Shown here piece by piece: positions 33,454 through 42,544 of a stretch of DNA of 51,770 nt. The DNA is taken from assembly GCA_016124735.1 (NCBI GenBank), contig WGMZ01000014.1:1-51770 (forward strand), given 5' to 3'. The first letter of the stretch is position 1, and the number at the start of each line of letters is the position of its first letter. The translations under genes and the position numbers were made by a program. The stretch comes from Bacteroidota bacterium. GTDB lineage: Bacteria; Bacteroidota; Bacteroidia; UBA8524. The notes below the pieces were generated by a model that did not search any database, was not told the DNA's origin, and saw only the letters and a program-made list of their open reading frames with translations.

Positions 33454-34986
33454 ATGTCGCTAATGTCCTCACTTTTCTCCTGGTATTTCAGGAAACGCTG
33501 GACCGAGCTGGAGGCCCAGATTCGATTGGCAGATGATGTACAATTGAATACACTCCTGGAACTGGTATACGATGCGCGGCACACAGAATTTGGTAAGGCG
33601 AATCAGTTTTCCTCTATCAAAAGTTATGAGGATTTCAGAGAAAGGGTTCCCATTGTTGATTATGAGGGAATTAAGCCGCTAATCGAACGCACTATGCGGG
33701 GGGAGCAAAACCTGATTTGGCACTCGGATATTCGGTGGTTTGCAAAGTCGAGCGGGACAACTTCTGATAAAAGTAAATTCATTCCTGTCAGCTTCGAAGC
33801 CTTGGATAAATGCCATTATCAAGGTGGACGTGATGTACTCACCATGTACTGCAACTCTTTTCAGGAAACGGAGATATTTTCCGGAAAGGGTTTGGTTATC
33901 GGAGGCTCACACAAGGTCAATAGTTTCTCCGACAACAGCTTCTACGGCGATCTTTCTGCTGTTGTCTTGTCGAACACTCCTTTCTGGGTAGATTTTCTGC
34001 GCACACCGGATAAATCCATTGCTTTAATGGAGGAATGGGAGGAAAAACTGGAAAAGATGGCCATGGCAACCCTCGATGAGGATGTAACCAATATATCCGG
34101 GGTTCCTACCTGGACACTCGTTCTTATAGAACGATTGTTCGAAATGACTGGAAAACGCGACCTGCATGAAATATGGCCCAATCTTGAACTGTATATACAT
34201 GGTGGGGTGAGTTTTACTCCCTATCGGGGTCGTTTTCAAAGGCTCATGCCGGGCAAAGGAATCCGTTACATGGAAACATACAATGCTTCGGAAGGGTTCT
34301 TTGGAATACAGGGTGATTTCTCTGGTAATGACATGTTTCTCATGCCGGGCTATGGTATCTTTTTCGAGTTTGTGAAGGCGGAGGATATCTTTGATGAACA
34401 GCCACATGCTATTCCGCTTTGGGAAGTAAAGGAAGGTGTGAATTATGCGGTTGTTATCACTACAAATGCTGGTTTGTGGCGCTACATAGTTGGAGATACC
34501 GTGAAGTTCAACTCTTTGCAGCCCTACCGTTTTACTATTACTGGCAGAACCAAATTATATATCAATGCATTTGGTGAAGAGCTGGTTATTGAAAATGCCG
34601 AGCGAGCCATTGCCAGAGCCTGCGAGCTGACTCACGCCATCGTAACGGATTATACCGCAGCTCCTGTATTTATGGATGAAGGACAGGATGCCGGACATGA
34701 ATGGCTGATTGAATTCAAGCAAGAACCGGATAATCTCGAAGCCTTTGGAAGCATTCTGGATGATACGCTTAAAAGCGTCAATTCGGATTATGAAGCGAAG
34801 CGCCATAAAGACATTGCACTAAAGGCACCAAAGATTCAAAGGTTGGAACCCGGAAGTTTTAGAAGATGGTTGCAGTTCAAAGGTAAATTAGGCGGGCAGC
34901 ATAAAGTTCCGCGATTGTCGAATACCCGTGTCGTCATCGAAGAAATTCTTAACCTGAGTGGTCAACGCGAGATGAATATGGATTAA
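33454..34986 (+). CDS. GH3 family acyl-acid amido synthetase-like protein
   Basis: 510 residues, similar throughout to the GH3 family, known from plants as ATP-dependent ligases joining jasmonate or auxin to amino acids. Adenylation motifs visible: WFAKSSGTTSDKSKFIPVS (P-loop-like), YNASEGFFGIQGD, and VVITTNAGLWRYIVGDTVKF followed by ITGRTKLYINAFGEELVIENAE at the hinge. Bacterial members are common in Bacteroidota but their substrates are not established. It lies 55 bases after the M28 peptidase gene and could be cotranscribed with it. The 3' end overlaps the convergent membrane-protein gene by four bases. Confidence 0.9.
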   Translation: MSLMSSLFSWYFRKRWTELEAQIRLADDVQLNTLLELVYDARHTEFGKANQFSSIKSYEDFRERVPIVDYEGIKPLIERTMRGEQNLIWHSDIRWFAKSSGTTSDKSKFIPVSFEALDKCHYQGGRDVLTMYCNSFQETEIFSGKGLVIGGSHKVNSFSDNSFYGDLSAVVLSNTPFWVDFLRTPDKSIALMEEWEEKLEKMAMATLDEDVTNISGVPTWTLVLIERLFEMTGKRDLHEIWPNLELYIHGGVSFTPYRGRFQRLMPGKGIRYMETYNASEGFFGIQGDFSGNDMFLMPGYGIFFEFVKAEDIFDEQPHAIPLWEVKEGVNYAVVITTNAGLWRYIVGDTVKFNSLQPYRFTITGRTKLYINAFGEELVIENAERAIARACELTHAIVTDYTAAPVFMDEGQDAGHEWLIEFKQEPDNLEAFGSILDDTLKSVNSDYEAKRHKDIALKAPKIQRLEPGSFRRWLQFKGKLGGQHKVPRLSNTRVVIEEILNLSGQREMNMD

Positions 34987-36338
34987 ATGTCGCGTGTTCC
35001 TTTTTTCGCAGCTTCATAATCCGGATGCGACAATAGGTTTTCGTAATTGTCAGGCCAGGTGTTATTCAGGAAAATTTTAAAATACAATTCCCGCGTCATG
35101 CTGTCCCAATGTAATTCAGAAGATTGATACTGCCGTATTTGAAAAATATTCAGGTAACAGAATGCCAGTACTGTTAACACAGCATAATTGAACCCTCTGC
35201 GGTATCTGTTGGTCATAAACTGAAAAAAGTTGGCCAAAGGGAATGCCATCAATGGCAGCAGGTCAATCATTGGTCTCGAGCCGAAACTGCCCCCATACCA
35301 CCAGCACCACCAACTGAACACGACGTACCCATAGCAAGGAAGCAAAAGAAGAAAAACCAGCTTGAATTCTCCTAACCTTCGGCGTGACCATATCAATCCA
35401 AACAGGGAAAGAAACATAATCGGACTATAAATAAGCCAACCTTTTCTGAACCCCAACAATCCTTTCCAAATCATGGGTTGATTGAAAAAGAAGTGTTCGT
35501 CGCGGTAAGTATAAACGAACCAATTTCCGCTTAAATATTTCCAATAGGCCAGTTGTGGAAACACACAGGCCGCAATGATTAATGCCATCCAAATAATGTG
35601 GGTGCCGCGATTTCTCAGCTTCAGCCACTTTTCAACGGATCCCCCTTGATATAAAAGTGGGATAAGGAGGGCGAGAATATGGATAGGTCGAATCAGAATC
35701 AGGAGTCCGATGGCGAGTCCCATAGCAGCCGCATCTTTTGCATTGGGTTGCAGATGCCAATGGATGCACCGGTTAATTAGCCATGTATACAAAAAGAAGT
35801 TGAACACGTGCGACATAAGTGCTTCGCAAAAACTATAATAGTAGAGGTTGGTTCCAAAAACCAGGGCCAGGGTAGTCAGGGTGGCTACTTCAGATGAAAA
35901 GAAATATTTCAGGTTCTGAATGCAGAGTTTGACAGCGAGTGTCAGGTAAAATACTGCGCCGAGGTACATAAAGAAGAAAAACCAGGGACTATATGCCTTT
36001 CGTTCCAGACCAAAAAGTGAAGCACCGACGTCTGCGACCGCAAAGAACGGAGTCTCCATAACTGCCAGTCCCATGGTCATCCTCAAAATCTTGCCCTTTT
36101 CAGCCCCCACCACCCATGCATATTGTCCTTCATACTCTGGCTGATCTGAATAAGAAAGTGTCAGGTCGTGATTAATGAAAACAGCAGGCAAATAGCCATA
36201 ATAGCTGGTCATATCATGGCGAATCGCATCGGGTCTGTTCCATTGTTTTTCAGCCAGCATGATAAATAAAAACACAAAGCCGATTAACCCAACGGTCAAT
36301 CGGCTTCGGTTTGCCTTTATTTGCTTCAATAGCTGCAT
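34983..36338 (-). CDS. Polytopic membrane protein, possible GT-C-type glycosyltransferase
   Basis: 451 residues with about ten hydrophobic segments (LTVGLIGFVFLFIMLA near the N-terminus, then FFFFMYLGAVFYLTLAV, ALVFGTNLYYYSF, GLAIGLLILIRPIHILALLI, and more). An early luminal loop carries RHDMTSYYGYLPAVF, whose Asp could correspond to the catalytic acidic residue in the first loop of GT-C enzymes, but I cannot match a named family. It starts in the stop codon of the DUF2723 gene (TAATG, one-base overlap), so the two are cotranscribed, and both look like lipid-linked-sugar enzymes. Function is inferred only. Confidence 0.7.
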   Translation of the reverse strand: MQLLKQIKANRSRLTVGLIGFVFLFIMLAEKQWNRPDAIRHDMTSYYGYLPAVFINHDLTLSYSDQPEYEGQYAWVVGAEKGKILRMTMGLAVMETPFFAVADVGASLFGLERKAYSPWFFFFMYLGAVFYLTLAVKLCIQNLKYFFSSEVATLTTLALVFGTNLYYYSFCEALMSHVFNFFLYTWLINRCIHWHLQPNAKDAAAMGLAIGLLILIRPIHILALLIPLLYQGGSVEKWLKLRNRGTHIIWMALIIAACVFPQLAYWKYLSGNWFVYTYRDEHFFFNQPMIWKGLLGFRKGWLIYSPIMFLSLFGLIWSRRRLGEFKLVFLLLLPCYGYVVFSWWCWWYGGSFGSRPMIDLLPLMAFPLANFFQFMTNRYRRGFNYAVLTVLAFCYLNIFQIRQYQSSELHWDSMTRELYFKIFLNNTWPDNYENLLSHPDYEAAKKGTRDI

Positions 36339-39300
36339 TAATTCAACTCTGTGAGCATCGCTCCATATTCATTGGCATGCTCGTTATCCTGATAACGGTT
36401 GGCAATTTGCTGCGCTGCGTTAATTATCTGTCGTGCATAATCCAATTGCTGCGCTGCTTCCGGATATTCACTTGCACGGAATTGTTTCAGGTATATACCC
36501 TTATCGAGCTCTCTTTTGGTGATAATATCCAGAACGGAAGCACCTTTTTCTTTCGCTCCGGCGAGGTAATATGCTTCGGCAAATTCGATATTATACCCCT
36601 CAAATGGAAGGTTTTCGTCAGGAATATCTTTCATGCATTCATCCAGCAAGGCAATCGCTTTTTCGTCTTTGCCTTCTTCCATCAGAGCACGGGCAGTGCG
36701 AAGGAAGGTGCTGCGCATCACACGGGGAACCAAGCGCATTTTATCATCTACCCAAACACGTCCTTTTTCCATTCCTCCCCAGGTAAATTCATCTGCCAGT
36801 TGTGTGTACATTTTATCGGTGTCGATAAAGCCGTACTCTCTGGCTCTGAGTTTGCCTTCGCTTGGCACAGTTTTCACGGGAACCACCTTGTAAGTAAGGC
36901 CATCCAACTGGAAATAATCCTGAAGTCCGATGTAGGTCTCGCTACCAGTGGTGGTTGTGAAATAAACAGGCCTGTCCCAAAGATTATTAGCCATAACATC
37001 CAATAAAATGAGGCTGGAGCGGGTAATCGCATTTCCTGGTATTTCGAATCGAATCTCATCTACAATGGAATCGCGCATATATTCCGGAACAATGCCTTTT
37101 CGGATGATTTCATCTTTGTTTATGGTAATCTTTAATTTTCGGGTTGGAAGGAAGTTGGCAACCTGCCCACTTGGATCTCTCCTTTTCGCACGAGGATCCG
37201 TATCGTTCGCAATGAATTTGATGACATCTTTTAATTCATAGTACTGCGTTTTGTCGCCAATTTCCATTACAAATACGCGGTCTCGGCGACCTGTTCTGAT
37301 CTGATCCTGTGTAAATGTGAGCTTAAATGGTTTGGAGTCGTATTGGGTTTGTCTCAAACTTTCCACATAATCTGCCGCATTCAGCAAGCTTAAGTTGACT
37401 ACCCGCACGTCTGTGCGGAAACCTTCTACGTTTTGCACATACCACAGCGGGTAGGTGTCGTTGTCGCCGTTGGTAAAAAGGATACCATTCGGCGCACATG
37501 ATTTAAGGTAATTCTTGGCAAAATCAGAACTCATATAGCGTCCGGAACGATCGTGGTCGTTCCAGTTTTGAGCACCCATAAGTGCGGGACTTCCCAGCAA
37601 ACCTATGGCTGCAGAAATCACCAGAGCTGAATTGGCATTGAGGTATTTTTTAATCCAGAAATACAATCCCAGGACTCCCAATCCCACCCAGGTACAAAAT
37701 ACCTGAAATGACCCAACAAATACATAGTCGCGTTCACGTGGCTCGTAAGGAGGCGGGTTGAGGTAAATAATTAATAACGCACCAGTGGTGATAAACAACA
37801 CCGTATTGATCAGGCTGCTGTGTTTGTCTCTTTTGTATTGTGCTACTATACCCAGAATACCTAAAATGAAGGGAATCATGTAATAGGTGTTTCGGCTAGG
37901 ATTGTCTTTTATTTCTTCCGGAATATTGGATTGAGGACCCAGGCGCATAGCATCCAGGAATCCAATACCTGAAATCCAGTTACCTTCCAAAATATCGGTT
38001 GGTCGCATGCCCTGGTCGTCGTTCTGACGGCCGGCAAAATTCCACATGAAATAGCGGAAATACATATGTCCCATTTGGTACTTGCGGAAGAAGCGCAGGT
38101 TATGCGACATTTTTGGTGTTTGTCCCTCAGGGATTTCTGCCCAACGCTTGTATCCGTCGATATGTCCCTGATCCATATTGTCGTAAATGCGGGGGAATAC
38201 CATCATCTGGTTGGGGTCGTAAATCGTTTCGTAATCGTGGTTCGTGATTTCGTATTTATTGGCTCCGCGGATATAACGTGCTTTGCCCTTTTTATAGTCA
38301 ATCACTTTCGTCATATAATGCGGTCCTTTCAATAGAGGACGGTCGCCATATTGTTCCCGGTTCAGGTAATAAACGAGAGTAAGCGGATCATCCGGGTTGT
38401 TCATATCGATGGGGGTATTGGCATTGGAGCGAATTACCACCATAGCGTATGAAGAATAACCGATCAGAATAAATGCAAAAGACAGCAAAATGGTGTTCCA
38501 TAAGATGATGCCTTTGCGTTGTGTATACCAAATTCCGAATGTCAGGGAACCTAACAGGATGACAGCGAAAAAGATGACACCGCTATTGAAGCCCATGCCC
38601 AGGTTGTTCACAAATTTTAAATCGAACCAGGCGGCCAGGGAAGGGATGCCCGGGATAATGAACAACTGAACAGTGAAAAGAAGTACGAAGCCCGCACCAA
38701 GGGCCATCAGCAGTCCTTTGGAACTGTAACTGTATTTGCGGAAATAATAAACCAGTACAATTCCCGGAATAACCAATAAGTTCAAAAGATGGACACCAAT
38801 AGCCAGTCCAACGAGGTAGGCAATAAATACCAGCCAGCGGTTGGAGCCTTCTTCATCGGCAACCCGCTCCCATTTGAGGATACACCAAAATGTGAAGCTC
38901 ATGAAGAAAGAAGAGGCCGCATACACTTCCGCTTCTACTGCGGAAAACCAGAAGGTGTCAGTGAAAGTAAGCGTTCCTGCGGCAACAAGACCGGAAACAA
39001 TAACAGCGAACATATTGGCGCCTGATATTTCGGACTCCTTTTTCCCCATTGCTTTTCTGGCAAAATAGGTGGTGATCCAAAATGTAAACATCACGCACAA
39101 GGCGCTCACCATGCCAGAGAAGAAATTCACTGAAATTGCAACGTTTTCCGGAGAGCCAGCAAACAGCGAGAAGAATCTTCCCAAAAGCAAAAACAGCGGG
39201 GCTCCAGGTGGGTGAACAACCTGAAGTCGATACGCGGCAGAAATGAACTCGCCGCAATCCCAAAGACTTCCTGTAGGCTCCAGGGTAAGGCTGTAAACAA

Positions 39301-39361
39301 CCAATGCAAACAGAAAGCTTACCCAGCCAAAAATCGTATTGAGTTTATGGAATGTCATCAT
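36338..39361 (-). CDS. DUF2723 family membrane protein (TMEM260-like O-mannosyltransferase fold)
   Basis: 1007 residues. The N-terminal ~250 residues are the DUF2723 domain: TLEPTGSLWDCGEFISAAYRLQVVHPPGAP, with acidic D and E in the first external loop as in GT-C enzymes. About a dozen membrane spans follow, then a large soluble C-terminal part (~560-1007) that includes NGDNDTYPLWYVQN and a helical TPR-like end. The eukaryotic relative TMEM260 O-mannosylates receptor ectodomains, so a role in envelope protein or lipid glycosylation is plausible. The protein is very common in Bacteroidota at this length. It is translationally coupled to the membrane protein that follows. Confidence 0.88.
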   Translation of the reverse strand: MMTFHKLNTIFGWVSFLFALVVYSLTLEPTGSLWDCGEFISAAYRLQVVHPPGAPLFLLLGRFFSLFAGSPENVAISVNFFSGMVSALCVMFTFWITTYFARKAMGKKESEISGANMFAVIVSGLVAAGTLTFTDTFWFSAVEAEVYAASSFFMSFTFWCILKWERVADEEGSNRWLVFIAYLVGLAIGVHLLNLLVIPGIVLVYYFRKYSYSSKGLLMALGAGFVLLFTVQLFIIPGIPSLAAWFDLKFVNNLGMGFNSGVIFFAVILLGSLTFGIWYTQRKGIILWNTILLSFAFILIGYSSYAMVVIRSNANTPIDMNNPDDPLTLVYYLNREQYGDRPLLKGPHYMTKVIDYKKGKARYIRGANKYEITNHDYETIYDPNQMMVFPRIYDNMDQGHIDGYKRWAEIPEGQTPKMSHNLRFFRKYQMGHMYFRYFMWNFAGRQNDDQGMRPTDILEGNWISGIGFLDAMRLGPQSNIPEEIKDNPSRNTYYMIPFILGILGIVAQYKRDKHSSLINTVLFITTGALLIIYLNPPPYEPRERDYVFVGSFQVFCTWVGLGVLGLYFWIKKYLNANSALVISAAIGLLGSPALMGAQNWNDHDRSGRYMSSDFAKNYLKSCAPNGILFTNGDNDTYPLWYVQNVEGFRTDVRVVNLSLLNAADYVESLRQTQYDSKPFKLTFTQDQIRTGRRDRVFVMEIGDKTQYYELKDVIKFIANDTDPRAKRRDPSGQVANFLPTRKLKITINKDEIIRKGIVPEYMRDSIVDEIRFEIPGNAITRSSLILLDVMANNLWDRPVYFTTTTGSETYIGLQDYFQLDGLTYKVVPVKTVPSEGKLRAREYGFIDTDKMYTQLADEFTWGGMEKGRVWVDDKMRLVPRVMRSTFLRTARALMEEGKDEKAIALLDECMKDIPDENLPFEGYNIEFAEAYYLAGAKEKGASVLDIITKRELDKGIYLKQFRASEYPEAAQQLDYARQIINAAQQIANRYQDNEHANEYGAMLTELN

Positions 39362-39433
39362 TGTTTATTATAGAACGTCCGAAATTAGGATATTTTCCGT
39401 AAGAACCTCTTTAATTGATATTGGATTCATTAA

Positions 39434-40165
39434 CTAAGGTTCTTTTGGTGCATTGTACACTGCCAACCAACCTTTCATCTGCTGATTGGCTTGTTTGAAA
39501 TTGGCTTCTTCGAATAATTTATGATCCAGCTTTAAGGCTACATAACGAATTTTCTTTCCTTCGCTAATCCAGCGCAGTTCATAGGTGGTTCGAATGCTGA
39601 GCAAAGGATCATTGGGCTTTTCTTTGAGCACATCGTTTACATCCTCCAGAATTTCCATGCCAAGGAATTGTGCCCCCGCCTTGGTGAAATGATACAGCAT
39701 GTCATCGTCCGTTTTTAGATGGATGATACCTCCATCTTTCACGAATTGGGTATACTCTTTCAAGAAGCGGAGTGAGCTCAGTCGTTTTTTCGATTTGCCG
39801 GCAGGCGGATGCGGGTCGGGAAAAGTGATCCAGATTTCACTTACCTCACCCGGTTTAAAATAGGAAGCAATTCGTTCGATATAAGTCCGTAAAAAAGCTA
39901 CATTATCTAGGTTTTCCTCAATAGCTGTTTTCGCTCCTCTCCAAATCCGGGAGCCTTTGATGTCTACTCCGATTACATTGGTGTTCGGATTGTGTTTTGC
40001 CAGCCCTACAGAATACTCGCCTCTTCCGCAGGCCAGTTCAAGCAGAATGGGCTTGTTGTTTTTAAATACATCTGTATGCCAGGTGCCGGCGATGTTTTCG
40101 GGAAACTGATAGGTGTTGCCGAAATTTTCCATTTCGGCAAAGCGCTTTAATTTGTTTTTGCCCAT
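39434..40165 (-). CDS. trmB: tRNA (guanine-N7)-methyltransferase
   Basis: 243 residues. TrmB transfers a methyl group from S-adenosylmethionine to N7 of G46 in the tRNA variable loop. The SAM-binding motif LELACGRGEYSVGLA is followed by NVIGVDIKGSRIWRGAK and the conserved WITFPDPHPPAGKSKKRLSS catalytic and tRNA-binding segment, then LKTDDDMLYHFT. The length is typical. Its ATG overlaps the end of menE by 19 bases, making it the third gene of the aminotransferase-menE-trmB operon. Confidence 0.95.
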   Translation of the reverse strand: MGKNKLKRFAEMENFGNTYQFPENIAGTWHTDVFKNNKPILLELACGRGEYSVGLAKHNPNTNVIGVDIKGSRIWRGAKTAIEENLDNVAFLRTYIERIASYFKPGEVSEIWITFPDPHPPAGKSKKRLSSLRFLKEYTQFVKDGGIIHLKTDDDMLYHFTKAGAQFLGMEILEDVNDVLKEKPNDPLLSIRTTYELRWISEGKKIRYVALKLDHKLFEEANFKQANQQMKGWLAVYNAPKEP

Positions 40166-41205
40166 TGGAGGCTCGTCTTTATTCGGTCAATCTTTCCACT
40201 TTGAGTCCACTCAAAGTTGGGCGCAAATATAATGGCTTTAGGAGCTTTGTAAGGGGGTAATTCTGATTTCAGGCGCAGCAATAATTCTTTTGTTTCAAAG
40301 GGTTCCGATTCAAGAATTAATACCAGTTTTTGGCCAAGGCGGGAATCTTCTGTGGCATCGCAATAAAATGGAATCCCCTGCAGATGTGGTGCAATGAGGG
40401 CTTCCAGTTCTTCCAGCTGAATTTTTACCCCTCCAGAATTTATCGTTCGATCCAGTCGGCCGAGAATTTCAAAACTTCCATTAGCAAGAATTCGAGCCCT
40501 ATCATTGGTTTGAACAGGATGCGAATCGGATGTTGGAGTTTCAATCCACAAAGCTTCCCGCTCATTGATCCCAACCCGAACTCCTTGCAATGGATGAAAG
40601 AATTTTTGCGGCTGTTTACCATTTAATTGCCTTGCTGCGACATGACTGCATGTTTCGGTCATGCCGTAGGTCAGGAAGAACAGCGGATTCAATCCTTGAA
40701 GCTTTTCTTCCAGTATCGGGTCCAATGGAGCTCCTCCAATCAGAATTTTCTCGAATAGTGAAAGCTTTTTTAAGGAATTCTTATCTTTAAGTATTTCAGA
40801 TAATTGATAAGGAACAAGTGAAGTAATGGTGTAAGGGTGATTGTCGTTTAGGTCATTCAATGGATTTGATTGAGCTTCCACCACTTTAATAGCTAAATCC
40901 CATTCCATGGCCCGCACTAATATCATGCGGCCACCAATGGTGTCCGAATTTATCCCAAGAAAAAGGGAATCGGTGGTTTCAGGCTGCAAGAGTTCTTTTG
41001 TTAATTCAGCGCTGGCTGCCATGTGCTGACGCTTAAGTTCAATAGTTTTGGGAGTTCCTGTAGACCCCGATGTTTTCATGGAAAAGCTCTCTTGATTTTG
41101 TAACCACTCATGGCAAAATTCAAGAACACTTCCAGGGAAACGGGTGTTTCTAATCGTATTCCAGGTGTAAAAAGTCCCTTTCCATTCAATTCCCTTTTCC
41201 GGCAT
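40147..41205 (-). CDS. menE: o-Succinylbenzoate-CoA ligase (AMP-forming), short form
   Basis: 352 residues, the compact MenE common in Bacteroidota. MenE activates o-succinylbenzoate with ATP and CoA in menaquinone synthesis. Visible: the phosphate loop MKTSGSTGTPKTIEL, TYGMTETCSHVA, and the late motifs LGRLDRTINSGGVKIQLEELE and PPYKAPKAIIF with a terminal SGKIDR. No other men genes are in the window. It overlaps the aminotransferase gene upstream by 20 bases and trmB downstream by 19. Alternative acyl substrates cannot be excluded without the rest of the pathway nearby. Confidence 0.9.
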   Translation of the reverse strand: MPEKGIEWKGTFYTWNTIRNTRFPGSVLEFCHEWLQNQESFSMKTSGSTGTPKTIELKRQHMAASAELTKELLQPETTDSLFLGINSDTIGGRMILVRAMEWDLAIKVVEAQSNPLNDLNDNHPYTITSLVPYQLSEILKDKNSLKKLSLFEKILIGGAPLDPILEEKLQGLNPLFFLTYGMTETCSHVAARQLNGKQPQKFFHPLQGVRVGINEREALWIETPTSDSHPVQTNDRARILANGSFEILGRLDRTINSGGVKIQLEELEALIAPHLQGIPFYCDATEDSRLGQKLVLILESEPFETKELLLRLKSELPPYKAPKAIIFAPNFEWTQSGKIDRIKTSLQWAKTN

Positions 41206-42460
41206 ACAAATACTGCTGCAATGTTTTTACAAAGGTGTCGATTTCTTCGGTGCTATTGTAAATATGTGTGCTTACCCGAATGGCATTCACTTCATTTTCG
41301 GGAACACTCCGAACAATGATTTCTTTTTTCTGGCAAAAGTGATGGAATTCTATGTAATTTTTTTGGTCGAAGGTAAAGGAACAAATACCTGCCCGGGCAT
41401 TTTCCGGAGTGATCAATTGTATGCCTTTTAATTCTTTCAGTTGATGGTACAGATGATCATTGAGCTCGCGTATCCGGCCGGCGACCCCTTGTTTGCCGAT
41501 GGCGTCATGAAAAGCAACAGCTGCCGCTACCCCCTCGTAAAGAGATCGACTTTGCGTTCCGTTGGTATGACGGGAAGCTTTATCGCTCCATCCAAAAATC
41601 CGGGGATTCCCATGGATTAGATCCCAGCCGGTATCGCTGTAGGCACCAGTGAATATAGGTGTAATGTCCTTCAGTCCTTTTTTACGAATGAATAAGAAAC
41701 CAGTTCCTTTTGGTCCCAGCATCCATTTGTGCGTGCAGCTTGCATAATAATCGCATCGGAGCGTTTTGAAATCCAGATCAATCATGCCCGCGCCATGGGC
41801 TCCATCCAGGAAGAAGAAGAGATTATTTTCTTCCGCGATTTTACCGATTTCGTTGGCGGGAATCACACGGCCGTTGGTGCATGGAATGTGAGGCAAAGCG
41901 ATGACCCGTGTCTTAGGGCCTATCATTCTTTTCAACTCTGCCAGAACCCGCTCATCTGGTAAGCTCAGATCAAGCACCTTGACATTCAGCTTATCTCTCC
42001 GGGCACGCGTTAACCATGGTAAAGCATTTCCAACATGTTCCTGATTGCTGATTATCAATTCATCTCCTTCATTTAATGGAAGTCCTTGTGCAATAACATT
42101 GATTCCGTCGGTTACATTATGTGTCAAGGCAATTTCATCGGGATCGGCGCCGAAATAATGGGCCAGAGGTTCAACGGCAACTTCCCAGCCACCATAGCTC
42201 GCCATTGTATTCACACGATTCATGCTATCCCAAACGGCTTTCATTACCGAATGAGGAGAGGGACCCATGGTTCCATTATTCAGAAATATTCTGTTTTTAT
42301 CAAGTGGAAATTCTTTTCTGATTTTTTTCCAGTTGATCTCTCCATTGGCTTGTCGCAGCATTGGCTTTGCCTGACTCATTGCAGACACATCTTGCCATTT
42401 GAACAAAAGAGAGGAGGCGGCTAAACCGCCGATTCTTAAAAATTCTCTTCTTTTCGTCAT
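41186..42460 (-). CDS. Class V aminotransferase-like PLP enzyme with Tat-type signal (isopenicillin-N-epimerase-like)
   Basis: 424 residues from ATG 42460. The frame is open to 42874 but overlaps divergent anmK, and 42460 begins TKRREFLRIGGLAASSLLF, a twin-arginine-like signal. The class V PLP fold shows FLNNGTMGPSP, THNVTDGINVIAQG, D219 in FFFLDGAHGAG (pairs with the pyridine nitrogen) and the Schiff-base K245 in SCTHKWMLGPKGTGF. It is nearest to isopenicillin-N-epimerase-like or cysteine-desulfurase-like secreted proteins; the substrate is unknown. It is first in the operon with menE and trmB and overlaps menE by 20 bases. Confidence 0.88.
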   Translation of the reverse strand: MTKRREFLRIGGLAASSLLFKWQDVSAMSQAKPMLRQANGEINWKKIRKEFPLDKNRIFLNNGTMGPSPHSVMKAVWDSMNRVNTMASYGGWEVAVEPLAHYFGADPDEIALTHNVTDGINVIAQGLPLNEGDELIISNQEHVGNALPWLTRARRDKLNVKVLDLSLPDERVLAELKRMIGPKTRVIALPHIPCTNGRVIPANEIGKIAEENNLFFFLDGAHGAGMIDLDFKTLRCDYYASCTHKWMLGPKGTGFLFIRKKGLKDITPIFTGAYSDTGWDLIHGNPRIFGWSDKASRHTNGTQSRSLYEGVAAAVAFHDAIGKQGVAGRIRELNDHLYHQLKELKGIQLITPENARAGICSFTFDQKNYIEFHHFCQKKEIIVRSVPENEVNAIRVSTHIYNSTEEIDTFVKTLQQYLYAGKGN

Positions 42461-42544
42461 GTGACTAGCAAGATACAGCTTCTGCATTAAAGCATTTAAG
42501 TTAACTTCGCGGGCGTTTTTCAGGAAGAGGAACAGGAGCGATTT

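Noticed and set aside
36311-37006. 231-codon plus-strand frame
   Set aside because: It is antisense to the DUF2723 gene, has no recognisable domain and no promoter; a shadow frame.
42502-42509. TAACTTCG as an anmK promoter
   Set aside because: One mismatch to TAnnTTTG and no -33 TTG in range; too weak to list.
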